NCBI GenBank assembly: GCA_023431185.1
Contig: JAEYXS010000085.1
Coordinates: forward strand, 8,867-72,866
Reading direction: 5' to 3'
Length of the DNA stretch: 64,000 nucleotides
Source: Verrucomicrobiota bacterium
GTDB lineage: Bacteria > Verrucomicrobiota > Verrucomicrobiia > Limisphaerales > JAEYXS01
Shown: positions 17,999 to 26,571 of the stretch, in pieces
Layout: each line of letters starts with the position of its first letter
How positions within the stretch are numbered: position 1 is the first letter of the stretch
The notes under the pieces: model-generated
The model's input: the letters and a program-made list of their open reading frames with translations, nothing else
Told to the model about the DNA's origin: nothing
Database searches by the model: none
Program-made: the position numbers and the translations under genes

Positions 17999-19309
17999 AT
18001 GTCCTATTTCAAAGACATCCCGAAGATCAAGTTCGAGGGGCCGAAATCCACGAACCCGCTCGCATTCAAGCACTACAACCCCACGCAGAAGATCGAAGGC
18101 AAGACCATGGCGGAGCATCTGCGCTTCTCCGTGGTGTATTGGCACACGATGCGCGGTCAAGGCGCGGACATGTTCGGTGCGCCGACGGCCATCCGCCCGT
18201 GGGATAATGGCAAAGACGTCATCGACACCGCCAAGGCCCGCGTGCCGGTGTTCTTCGACATCGTGGACAAGCTCGGTGCGCCTTACTACGCGTTCCATGA
18301 CCGCGATATCGCGCCCCATGGCAAATCTCTCCGCGAATCGAACAAGTATCTCGACACCATCGTCGCTCTCCTGAAAGCGCAGCAGAAGCGCACGGGCATC
18401 AAACTCCTCTGGGGCACGGCCCAGCTCTTCGTGCATCCGCGCTACATGCACGGTGCCGCCACGAGCTGCAATTCGGATGTGTTCGCGTTCGCTGCTGCGC
18501 AAGTGAAGAAGGCGCTGGAAGTGACTCATGAACTCGGTGGCGAAGGCTATACGTTCTGGGGCGGTCGTGAAGGTTACTCCACACTCTGGAACACGGACAT
18601 GAAGCGCGAGCTGGAGCATCTCGCGAAGTTCCTGCACATGGCTGTGGATTATGCGAAAAAGATCGGGTTCAAAGGCCAGTTCTACATCGAGCCGAAACCG
18701 AAAGAACCGACCAAGCATCAGTATGATTCCGATGCCGCCGCATGCCTGAACTTCCTCCGGGAGTTTGACCTGTTGCCGCACTTCAAACTAAATCTGGAAA
18801 CGAACCACGCCACGCTCGCCGGTCACACGATGCAGCATGAGATCGAGACCGCCGGCGCCGCGAACGCGCTAGGCAGCATCGATGCGAACACGGGCGATCT
18901 GCTGCTGGGATGGGACACGGACCAGTTCCCGACGGACATCTATCTCACCACACAGTGCATGCTGGGCATCCTGAAGTATGGTGGCTTCACGACGGGCGGT
19001 GTGAATTTCGACGCGAAAGTGCGCCGCGAAAGCATCGACCCGGTGGATCTCTTCCACGCGCACATCGGCGGCATGGACGCCTTTGCCCGCGGCCTGAAGA
19101 TCGCGGCTGCCATCCGCAAGGACGGTCGTCTCGCGGAGTTCGTCAAATCCCGCTATTCCTCCTGGGACAGCGGTCTCGGCAAGAGCATCGAAGAAGGCAA
19201 GGAAAGCTTCGAGACACTGGAAGCCTACATGCTCAAGAAGGGTGAAGCGAAGGCGAACACCAGCGGCCGTCAGGAATTCCTGGAGAACTTGATCAACGAG
19301 TTCATCTAA
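17999..19309 (+). CDS. xylA: xylose isomerase
   Basis: XylA interconverts D-xylose and D-xylulose (and glucose/fructose) with two divalent metals. The 436-residue product is a typical class II enzyme. Visible are the catalytic His region SVVYWHTM, FHDRDIAP, the metal-site TFWGGREGYSTLWNTD, the signature IEPKPKEPTKHQYD and LETNHATLAGH. It stands alone: no xylulokinase, transporter or regulator is next to it. A clear terminator follows at 19335. The product may serve use of plant xylan in line with the carbohydrate-active and sulfatase genes here, which is inference. Confidence 0.97.
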   Translation: MSYFKDIPKIKFEGPKSTNPLAFKHYNPTQKIEGKTMAEHLRFSVVYWHTMRGQGADMFGAPTAIRPWDNGKDVIDTAKARVPVFFDIVDKLGAPYYAFHDRDIAPHGKSLRESNKYLDTIVALLKAQQKRTGIKLLWGTAQLFVHPRYMHGAATSCNSDVFAFAAAQVKKALEVTHELGGEGYTFWGGREGYSTLWNTDMKRELEHLAKFLHMAVDYAKKIGFKGQFYIEPKPKEPTKHQYDSDAAACLNFLREFDLLPHFKLNLETNHATLAGHTMQHEIETAGAANALGSIDANTGDLLLGWDTDQFPTDIYLTTQCMLGILKYGGFTTGGVNFDAKVRRESIDPVDLFHAHIGGMDAFARGLKIAAAIRKDGRLAEFVKSRYSSWDSGLGKSIEEGKESFETLEAYMLKKGEAKANTSGRQEFLENLINEFI

Positions 19310-19334
19310 AAAGTTTCAAACCAGTTTGCATAAC

Positions 19335-19366
19335 GGGCGACCAGCGATGGTCGCCCTTTCTTTTTT
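19335..19366 (+). terminator. xylA terminator
   Basis: GGGCGACC (19335-19342), loop AGCGAT, GGTCGCCC (19349-19356), then TTTCTTTTTT. Convergent with the TatD-like gene, whose stop is at 19365, so it overlaps that gene's end. Confidence 0.88.
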
Positions 19367-20165
19367 AATCACCAAACAACCGCTCAAAATTCTCCTCCAC
19401 CTGCTTCGCCATATCTTCTATAGCCATCCCCCTTACTTTTGCCAACCCCTCATACACTACGCGCAGGTTCGCCGGATGATTGATCGCTTTGCCCGTCGTT
19501 GAGTGGGTCAGGGGATTCTGATTCAATTCCTCCGGCAATGATTGATCTGGCGCATCCGTCTCTACCAACAAGCGTTCCAGTGGGATCTGCTTGAACACCT
19601 CGCGCTGGCGTTCCTTGCGCTCCAGCAAGTAGTAGCCGGGAAAGGAAAAGTAAGCCCCCAGCTTGGCGAGGGGTGCGATCAGTTCCGCCGACCCACCATA
19701 GGAATGCAGCAAAAATCCCCGCTCCGGCCTAGGTCCCTCACGCAGCAAATCCACCATCCGCCCCCAAGCCTGCAAACAATGGATGCTCGCCGCCACATTG
19801 CGTTCTGCGGCCAACCTCAGTTGCCACACGAACGCTTCCTCTTGTCCCTCATACGGCAGATCCGGTTTCCACTTATCCAAGCCGATCTCACCTACCACCG
19901 CCTTCGGTGTCTCATTTAAGTAACGCATCAACTCACTCTGCCACCGCTCCGTGCGCTCATGCAGATACCACGGGTGATACCCAAAGCTCGCTTGCACCAC
20001 CGGGAACTCCCGCGCCAGTTCTTGCACTTGCGCCCAGTCTTCCTCACACGCGCCATTCACCACCATCCGTGCGACACCTTCAGCTTCCGCCGCGGCAATT
20101 AGCTCCGCCTGCTTCCCGCCGAAGCGGTCATCTTGCAGATGATTATGGGCATCGTAGAGGCGCAC
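19365..20165 (-). CDS. TatD family metal-dependent hydrolase
   Basis: This 266-residue protein is of TatD-family size (about 260). The metal site HNH is at residues 7-9, with further motifs GYHPWYL, VGEIGLDKWK, ASIHCLQAW, FLLHSYGGS and the C-terminal LLVETDAPDQ. TatD proteins are 3'-5' exonucleases on DNA or deacylate D-amino-acid tRNA. Here the first motif reads AHNHL, not the usual DTHCHL, but the metal ligands are kept. The start lies only 5 bases after the stop of the large CxxCH protein, so it is probably the second gene of that transcript. Confidence 0.88.
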   Translation of the reverse strand: MRLYDAHNHLQDDRFGGKQAELIAAAEAEGVARMVVNGACEEDWAQVQELAREFPVVQASFGYHPWYLHERTERWQSELMRYLNETPKAVVGEIGLDKWKPDLPYEGQEEAFVWQLRLAAERNVAASIHCLQAWGRMVDLLREGPRPERGFLLHSYGGSAELIAPLAKLGAYFSFPGYYLLERKERQREVFKQIPLERLLVETDAPDQSLPEELNQNPLTHSTTGKAINHPANLRVVYEGLAKVRGMAIEDMAKQVEENFERLFGD

Positions 20166-20170
20166 GTCTT

Positions 20171-23100
20171 TTACTTCGCTCCCGGCAACGGCACCTGGCT
20201 GCGATGCATCAGGTACGCGATTAGGTCGCGCATCTGTTCCGGGCTCAACGCTTCCGCGAGGCCCTCGGGCATCAGCGACAGCGTGGACTCCGCCAGCTTG
20301 TCAACTTCGGTGAGTTCGATGGTCAATTGCTCCGTCATCGTCTGCACGGACAACGTCCGCGCCGTCTTCGAGCGGATCACACCGTTGAGCGTGCGCCCAT
20401 CCTTCAGGTCGATCACCGACATGCGGAAGTCCGCGTTCACCACGCCGCTCGGATCGATGATGTTCTCCAGCAGATAATCCAGGTTGTCACGGCCTGCGCC
20501 TGTCAGATCGGGGCCGATGTGCCCGCCTTCGCCGTAAAGCTTGTGACAGTTCGCGCACGCCACATTGAAGATCTCGCGTCCCGCGCTCTTGTTCGCTTTC
20601 GACAGGACATCGGTCGTGAGTTTTCCTTTCCAGTCGGCCATGGCTTTCTTCTTGTCCGCATCGGAATCACGGATCACGCCCCACACCTCGCCGAGCCGTT
20701 GGTTCAGCTTCTCATCGTTGAAACTGCGGATCTGCCGCGCGTGGAAGGCGGATAAATCCTCCTTCGGCACCACGTTAGCGCCGATGGCATCCAGCAATGC
20801 CTTCGCGAACACCGCGCGTGAGACGAGCGTGGTGATCAACTGCGCCCGCTCCGAATGATGGAAGCTCTTGTAAGCCTTCACGAGCTTGTCACCGATGAGC
20901 GGGTCGTTGAACTGCGCCAGTCCGCGGGCCGCCACCGGATTCAGGAAACGCACGTTCAAGAGCTGCTCGCAGATCTGCCGCATGTCCGCCGGCTTGCTGT
21001 CGATGATCGTCTGCAAGGCCGCCTTCCGCGCCGCGATGTCCGCCTTGCCATCCAACGCCAGCGCCTTCACGTCATCCAGTGCGCGACCATCGCCGAAGAC
21101 CACGCTCAATTCCCGCGCCAGTGTCGCCACTTTCTCATCCTTCGACTTGGCCGCGTCCTGCGCCAGTGAATCCCACGCGGTGGGCTTCGGTGCCTTGCGC
21201 CAGCCGCGCAATGCTTCCGAGAGACCCGTGAGCACGTCCTTCTGGTACGCATCGGATTTCCGGGCCGCGACTTGCAACACCGCGTTCAGATGGCCGGGAT
21301 TCTTCTCCATATCCTCCGCGAGCCGCCGAGTGATGTACTGGCGCGTGGCGGGCAGTTCACACTTCGCCGCCAGCGAGGCCAGTTGCTCCGGGTGACTGTT
21401 CCCCAGCGGGATCAATCCATACCATACCATCAACGGGATGTTATGATCCGCCGCATCTGCTTCGTGCGTGACCAGCACCGCGGCCAGCTCGGCCCGGCGA
21501 TCCACCGGCAGCCGTTGCAGCGTGGAGGCCAGCACCAGCCGCACCAGCGCGGACTTCTCCGCCTTCGCCAGGCGCACCAATTCCTTCAAGGTACCATCCA
21601 CCGGCACCTTGTCCGCTCCGGCAGGACGCACACTCGCGGTCGTATCCAGCAACCAGCTATCCGTCAGAAAACGCACCGCCCACGCGCGGATGTATTCGCT
21701 CTCATGCTTCAACTGCTTCTTCAGAAACTCCTCATCCGCCAGCCCCATCGCGTTGATCGCCCAGAGCACGCGCAGCTTCAGCGGCACATCCACCTCGCTC
21801 TTGTAGAGGTCGAAGGCATCCTTCGCTGAACTCTTCAACAACGTCCCTTGCTGCGCACGATCTGCCAGCTCCAGCCGGCACATCCGCGCGAACCACTCGT
21901 TGTAATGCCGTTGCAGATTGATCAACTGCCCATCCGTCAATACCCGCAGATCACGCAGTGCCGGGCGTTTCGGTTTGCCGTAAGTGATCTTGTAGATGCG
22001 ACCGCTCTCGCGATGCACCCCGTTGTTCTCGTGGCACTCGCCCGTGTCGCTCCAGTCCAGCACATACACCCCACCATCCGGGCCATAGCTCAGCTCCATG
22101 CCGCGAAACCACTTGTCCGGGAAGAGCAACATGTCCTCGCCATGCTTGCCCACGTAGCCGGAGCCCTCGCGTTTCAGCACCTCACGGTTCACGCGCCGCC
22201 CGTGCATGTTCAGCGTGTAGAGCTTGTCCTGATACTCGATCGGCCAGTTATCACCCTGATAGATCATCATGCCGATGTGCGCATGCCCGCCGCCGTAACC
22301 GTCCGCCTTGCCATCGCGCGAATCCGTCCAGCTCTTGCCCGTATCGAAATGCCAGTGATCCGCGTGTGTATCGATGAGCCCGTACGTGTGCGGATTCGGA
22401 TCGATCGTATGGGCGCGGACGAAATGCGCTCCCGGGAAAGAATGCCACAAGTGCCCGTTCACCGTGTTGATGAAGAACAGCTCGCCATACTTGTCCCAGC
22501 CGTGACCCCACGGATTCGTCGTGCCCGCCGTCAATGCCTCCAACGCCTTCGTGCGCGGATGATACCGCCACATGCCGCCCCGCATCGGCAGCCGTTCCTT
22601 CTCCGGCGTGCCCGGCACACCGATGTCACCGGGGCTGGACGCGCCGCAACGCCCATACAGCCAGCCATCCGGCCCGAAGCGCAGTCCGTTCGCGAAATTA
22701 TGATAATTCTCCGGCGGGATGCGGAACCCATCTATCACCGTCTCCGCCGGACCATCCGGCTTGTCATCGCCATCGCGGTCCGGGATGAAGATCACCTGCG
22801 GCGGGCACATCAGCCACACCCCGCCCAGGCCCACCTCGATGCTCGTGAGCATCTGCACTTGGTCCGTGAACACCGTGCGCCGGTCGAATTTCCCGTCACC
22901 ATCGCGGTCCTCGAAGATCAGCACGCGATCCCGCAGGTTCATATCGAACTTCAGCTTGCGCTCCGCGTAAGTGTAATTCTCCGCCACCCACAGGCGCCCG
23001 CGCGAATCCCACGTCATCGCGATGGGATTCTGCACATCCGGCTCCGCCGCATAGACCGTGGCCTTGAACCCCGGCGGCAGCTTCAGATCCTTGATCACCT

Positions 23101-23245
23101 CGTCCGGCGACATGATCTTCACACTCAGATCCGTCTCGCTGTTATAAGGCTTGGGAAAATCAGCCCCCTCCGTGCGAGCGAGCGCCACCGCCACCATCGT
23201 GAGCACAGCGGCGAACAACCTGTTGGATACAAACCCAGTCTTCAT
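20171..23245 (-). CDS. PVC-type dehydrogenase/HEAT/c-type haem (CxxCH) secreted protein
   Basis: This 1,024-residue protein has a Sec signal peptide (hydrophobic core about 9-22). An N-terminal beta-propeller domain of the PVC membrane-bound dehydrogenase type (about 45-420) has GFKATVYAAEPD, MTWDSRGRLWVAENYTY and VYVLDWSDTGECH. A HEAT-like alpha-helical region covers the middle (about 450-870). A C-terminal cytochrome c domain has one CANCH haem site, HIGPDLTGAG and a later Met. These proteins are large families in Verrucomicrobia and Planctomycetes; the oxidised substrate is unknown. The frame continues upstream to 23512, but that part contains a dispersed repeat and is not coding. Confidence 0.9.
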   Translation of the reverse strand: MKTGFVSNRLFAAVLTMVAVALARTEGADFPKPYNSETDLSVKIMSPDEVIKDLKLPPGFKATVYAAEPDVQNPIAMTWDSRGRLWVAENYTYAERKLKFDMNLRDRVLIFEDRDGDGKFDRRTVFTDQVQMLTSIEVGLGGVWLMCPPQVIFIPDRDGDDKPDGPAETVIDGFRIPPENYHNFANGLRFGPDGWLYGRCGASSPGDIGVPGTPEKERLPMRGGMWRYHPRTKALEALTAGTTNPWGHGWDKYGELFFINTVNGHLWHSFPGAHFVRAHTIDPNPHTYGLIDTHADHWHFDTGKSWTDSRDGKADGYGGGHAHIGMMIYQGDNWPIEYQDKLYTLNMHGRRVNREVLKREGSGYVGKHGEDMLLFPDKWFRGMELSYGPDGGVYVLDWSDTGECHENNGVHRESGRIYKITYGKPKRPALRDLRVLTDGQLINLQRHYNEWFARMCRLELADRAQQGTLLKSSAKDAFDLYKSEVDVPLKLRVLWAINAMGLADEEFLKKQLKHESEYIRAWAVRFLTDSWLLDTTASVRPAGADKVPVDGTLKELVRLAKAEKSALVRLVLASTLQRLPVDRRAELAAVLVTHEADAADHNIPLMVWYGLIPLGNSHPEQLASLAAKCELPATRQYITRRLAEDMEKNPGHLNAVLQVAARKSDAYQKDVLTGLSEALRGWRKAPKPTAWDSLAQDAAKSKDEKVATLARELSVVFGDGRALDDVKALALDGKADIAARKAALQTIIDSKPADMRQICEQLLNVRFLNPVAARGLAQFNDPLIGDKLVKAYKSFHHSERAQLITTLVSRAVFAKALLDAIGANVVPKEDLSAFHARQIRSFNDEKLNQRLGEVWGVIRDSDADKKKAMADWKGKLTTDVLSKANKSAGREIFNVACANCHKLYGEGGHIGPDLTGAGRDNLDYLLENIIDPSGVVNADFRMSVIDLKDGRTLNGVIRSKTARTLSVQTMTEQLTIELTEVDKLAESTLSLMPEGLAEALSPEQMRDLIAYLMHRSQVPLPGAK

Positions 23246-24283
23246 GCAATGCGATGAGTGTAACGCCTGCAACGCCCTGCGAAAGGACAGAAATGCACTC
23301 GCGAATCCGTAGCTGTTTTTGCAAGATTGTGCGTGAAATGTTCTCCCTCTCCTCTTAATGAGGAGAGGGCAGGGGTGAGGAGTGAGCGAGCCTAAGGTGT
23401 AAATTTTGCTGTGGAAGCCTTCCTGCCTGCTCCTTGCTTCGACTGTCCCTGTCTTTTTCATACGCCTCCAATCTGCCAGAAAATCTGCACCTCCGTTAGC
23501 CTTGCGTTCCACTACGTTCCAATGCGTTCACACAAAATGTTGCCCTTCGCCCCGTTTCTTCCTTCTCGTGAGGCCGAACTTCGGCCTCTTCGCTCTTCAT
23601 TGGCACCACCCTGTCACGGTTCGCCGCCCTGCGTTATCCTTCCACTCGCTACAACTCACTCCAGCTACACAAAATTTCAATTTCATGTCTCCCTTTTTCA
23701 GGAAACCGGATTTCGACATCTTCATTCTGCCCTCTTCATTTCTCCACTCATCCTGCCCGACTTTTTGAACATCCGTTAGCCTTCGGTGCGGCCGGTGAGC
23801 CCGGTGGAGACAAAATTTCAGAATAAACCGCCGCCTCCCCCGTAGCGCAAGCGTCCTCGCTTGCCGTCCGTTGGAGCGCGACTGCTTGCCCCGGCAAAAG
23901 TTTCGGGGTCCGAGTCGCAGCAACACCCTAAGCAACGCCAGGCCAGTTCTGAAAAAGCTCCCGCCAAGAATCCTCTCTCCTGTGGACGTTGGAAGTTGAG
24001 CGTTGAAAGTTGGACGTTCTGCGCCTTCCCAGTTTTGGAGCGCCGGCGTCTCGCCGGCAGCAACACCCCAAAGCAAAGTCGGCTCTAATATCCCATCAAA
24101 TCCCTCGCGCCTCCTCCTCAAACCGAACCACAACGTGGTTCAAATCCATCAGCCCAGTGGTTGATTTGCAACGCAGGAGCAAATCTACCCTGGGTAACCG
24201 TCCATAAAACCCACTACCCGGAACGGGTTGCACCCTCTGGCCTTACCACTTACCGATGTCCACTCTTTCAGTGAAATGTCACG
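23246..24283. repeat. repeat-rich intergenic region of about 1 kb
   Basis: No supported gene. It holds a stack of different repeat pieces: a TTCTCCCTCTCC...GGAGAGGGCAGGGGTGAGG element (23341-23381); hairpins GCAAGCG-TCCT-CGCTTGC (near 23846) and GCCGGCG-TCT-CGCCGGC (near 24043), each followed by CAGCAACACCC; heptads (23989-24023); and short palindromes with 3-base loops, GAACCAC-AAC-GTGGTTC (24125-24141), TACCC-T-GGGTA (24186-24196) and ACCCG-GAA-CGGGT (24216-24228). Confidence 0.7.
23989..24023. repeat. heptanucleotide repeat run
   Basis: Five consecutive seven-base units: TTGGAAG, TTGAGCG, TTGAAAG, TTGGACG, TTCTGCG. The consensus is TTSRANG with every unit starting TT and ending G. Confidence 0.7.
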
Positions 24284-25117
24284 TCAGCGTGCATTCTTCA
24301 CAAGATACTCCGCGATTTCATCCCACTTCAGGATTCTCGCCAGTTCGATGGCATCTTTGCCACTGTTGGTTTTCTTTTTCGCATCCGCCCCATACTTCAC
24401 TAGCAGCTTGACTGCGCCGAAATTCCCGGCCAATGCCTCGTGATGGAGCATCGTCCAGCCGTCTTCATCGGCTTGGAGGTAAGGGCCGGCATCTTTCTGC
24501 AAAGACTCCTCGATCTTCGGTAACATGTTCACGCACATCACATGCTCCTGATGACCCGCTGGCTTGTCTGGTTGTGCCGGGGTTTCCTTCTTCCCGCCGA
24601 ACAGTTTGCCCAGAAAGCCGGTCTTTTTCTTGCGTTCCTCCGAAGGATCGATCCGGATTTCGTCAGGCTCACCGAAGTCCAGACCCCACGCGGCATCATG
24701 TTCCTTGCGTTCACCCTTGCTCATATTCGCACGCATCGCATTGACGCTGAAGGCACCATAAGCCACCCTGCTGCTAACGATCATCCAATCTTCCAGCTGG
24801 GAAAAAGGTGCGGAGACGGCGTCACCTTGTTTCACTGATTTTAACCAGTTAGGCGAGTTCATCAAAACTCCTGAAAGCACCTCGCCATCGAACTCCACAG
24901 CATCCACCCACATGTGTTCGGACTCCGGACTTTCCGAGTTGTTATCGGCGAAAGGAAGCTTGATTAGCATCATATCGAATGCCGGGATTATGCGTCTTCT
25001 CTCCCAGGAAACTTCTCGCCAGAAATACTTGAATGAAGCCTTGGCCCGCTCATTGGCTTTTATCATGCTCGGATCACCCGAAAACATGAATACCGGTTCT
25101 CCGTGTCCTTCGCTCAT
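24284..25117 (-). CDS. DUF2314 plus ankyrin repeat protein
   Basis: This 277-residue protein has two parts. Residues about 20-130 resemble DUF2314: the EHMWVDAVEFDGEVLSGVL block, then GDAVSAPFSQLEDWM. Residues about 205-277 form two ankyrin repeats (GWTMLHHEALAGNFGAVKLL, then the GKDAIELARILKW unit). The linker between is Lys-rich. There is no signal peptide, so it is cytoplasmic. DUF2314 proteins have no agreed function. The ATG at 25117 begins MSEGHGEPVF; an ATG at 25171 would add 18 residues with low complexity. Confidence in the DUF2314 call is moderate. Confidence 0.75.
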   Translation of the reverse strand: MSEGHGEPVFMFSGDPSMIKANERAKASFKYFWREVSWERRRIIPAFDMMLIKLPFADNNSESPESEHMWVDAVEFDGEVLSGVLMNSPNWLKSVKQGDAVSAPFSQLEDWMIVSSRVAYGAFSVNAMRANMSKGERKEHDAAWGLDFGEPDEIRIDPSEERKKKTGFLGKLFGGKKETPAQPDKPAGHQEHVMCVNMLPKIEESLQKDAGPYLQADEDGWTMLHHEALAGNFGAVKLLVKYGADAKKKTNSGKDAIELARILKWDEIAEYLVKNAR

Positions 25118-25263
25118 GGATTTATTTCTCGGTTGATGGTGGACCGTATGAGGCTGAACCTTCCGCGTCACAAAATCAAGAGCAGGCAGCCGAGTAGAAC
25201 CAATAGGGGAGGGTAACTGCCAAACCTTCGAGTTACGCCATACGCATCACGCATTACATTTCC

Positions 25264-26145
25264 CTACTTCCCCAGCACCATCACGATCGCCGCCAGCATC
25301 AGCACCGCCCCCGCAAGCCGCCACTTCAGCACCGCCGCACCCAGATGCTGCTCTTGGTTCTTGAACCAGTGGCCGATGAGCCACACCGCCACCACGCTCC
25401 ACAGCCCGCGTGAGCTGTAGATGATGTTCGAGGCCGTCGCCTTCCCATAGATCGCCAACGTGGAGATGAACAGCACCGCCTGCGCGGACATGAAGAAGCC
25501 GCCGCCCACCAGCCATTTCCACGCCGGACGCGGGATCGCCCGGAGCGGTGCGTGAAAGAGCGGGATGAAGGCGAGTGAGAACACCGCCACCATCGCCATC
25601 ATCAACGGCAGGAAGCGGCCCGCACCCCAGCGCGGCGAATACTTCTGCACGAACACATCGAACAACGCGAAGAGCAGGGCCGCCGCACCAGCGGCCACGA
25701 TCGTGCCGGTCACATGATGATGCTCCTTCTTCTGCCCGCCCTGATTCAGCAAGCCGATGGCCGCCACGCTCATCACCGAGGAGATCCAGAGCTTGAGCGG
25801 CACGGATTCGGCTGTAAGCAGCGTGGTGAACAGCGCCACCAAGATGATCTTCACCCCGAGCACCGGCGTGGCGATGGACACATCCCCCTTGTTCAACGCC
25901 TGAAACGTCAGCACTTGCCCGCCCACGAAGAGCAGGGCGGTGACCGCCGGTTGCCACACATGCTCCCAGCCCGGAAACGATCCGCCCATGAGCAGCAGCG
26001 GCAGAAAGACGATGCCCGTGATGATGTTCGCCACGAAGGTGGTGCGATACACCCCCACGCCATAATCGCCCGAGCGCTTCACCAGCAGCACGCCCAGCAC
26101 GTAGAACCAACTGGCGATCAAAGGCAGCAGCAGATAGGCGGGCAT
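25264..26145 (-). CDS. EamA/DMT-family membrane transporter
   Basis: This 293-residue protein has about ten membrane segments arranged as two similar halves, as in the drug/metabolite transporter superfamily. Recognisable points are the N-terminal segment ending VLLVKRSGDYGVGVYRTTF, the TPVLGVKIILVALFTTLL helix and a C-terminal half with SSRGLWSVVAVWLIGHW. The His-rich loop EHHHV separates the halves near residue 142. The substrate cannot be told from the sequence. It stands alone between two intergenic regions, with the start at 26145 in a canonical MPAYLLLPLIASWF membrane segment. Confidence 0.85.
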   Translation of the reverse strand: MPAYLLLPLIASWFYVLGVLLVKRSGDYGVGVYRTTFVANIITGIVFLPLLLMGGSFPGWEHVWQPAVTALLFVGGQVLTFQALNKGDVSIATPVLGVKIILVALFTTLLTAESVPLKLWISSVMSVAAIGLLNQGGQKKEHHHVTGTIVAAGAAALLFALFDVFVQKYSPRWGAGRFLPLMMAMVAVFSLAFIPLFHAPLRAIPRPAWKWLVGGGFFMSAQAVLFISTLAIYGKATASNIIYSSRGLWSVVAVWLIGHWFKNQEQHLGAAVLKWRLAGAVLMLAAIVMVLGK

Positions 26146-26571
26146 GATTCAGTTACGTAACGTCAAAGGTCGCCGGGCCAACGCCCCGGCGAGATACTTG
26201 TAAAGCGAACCACCCCGCCCGACAAATGGGAAATGACCCGCGTAGCCGCCGAGATAGGGAGGTGGACCCCATCGTAGCAGCCGACGTTAGGAGGCACTAA
26301 CCTCTGGAATGATCATGCAGCAATCGTTCTCAGGGAGTGCCAGCGGCACGTCACGATGGTAGCCGTGGGTGAAACCCACGGATCAATGGCAAAAGGGATT
26401 TGTGCGTCGCGTAGCGACGCTGTGAAGGAGTCTGTTCAATGCGTCACTACGTGATAGCATCTACCGCTCCATCCTCCTTATCCCCTCGGAGGGGAGAAGG
26501 ATTGAGGATGAGGGGTGCCCGTCTTTCGATGTTCAGAGTTCGGTGTTGGATGTTCGATGTTTTCCCATCCC
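26146..26571. repeat. intergenic region with several dispersed palindromes
   Basis: No gene. It contains CCGTGGGT-GAA-ACCCACGG (26363-26381), GCGTCGC-GTA-GCGACGC (26404-26420), TCAC-TAC-GTGA (26444-26454), a TCCTCCTTATCCCC...GGGGAGAAGGATTGAGGATGAGGGG element (26471-26514) and heptads TTCGATG, TTCAGAG, TTCGGTG, TTGGATG, TTCGATG (26525-26559). The first hairpins share words with the element at 43004-43155. Confidence 0.75.

Noticed and set aside
21848..23257. Open frame of 469 codons on the + strand
   Set aside because: Antisense to the PVC CxxCH gene, which has clear domains and a haem site.
23246..23512. N-terminal extension of the PVC CxxCH protein
   Set aside because: It would place a dispersed repeat inside the protein and bury the signal peptide about 90 residues in.
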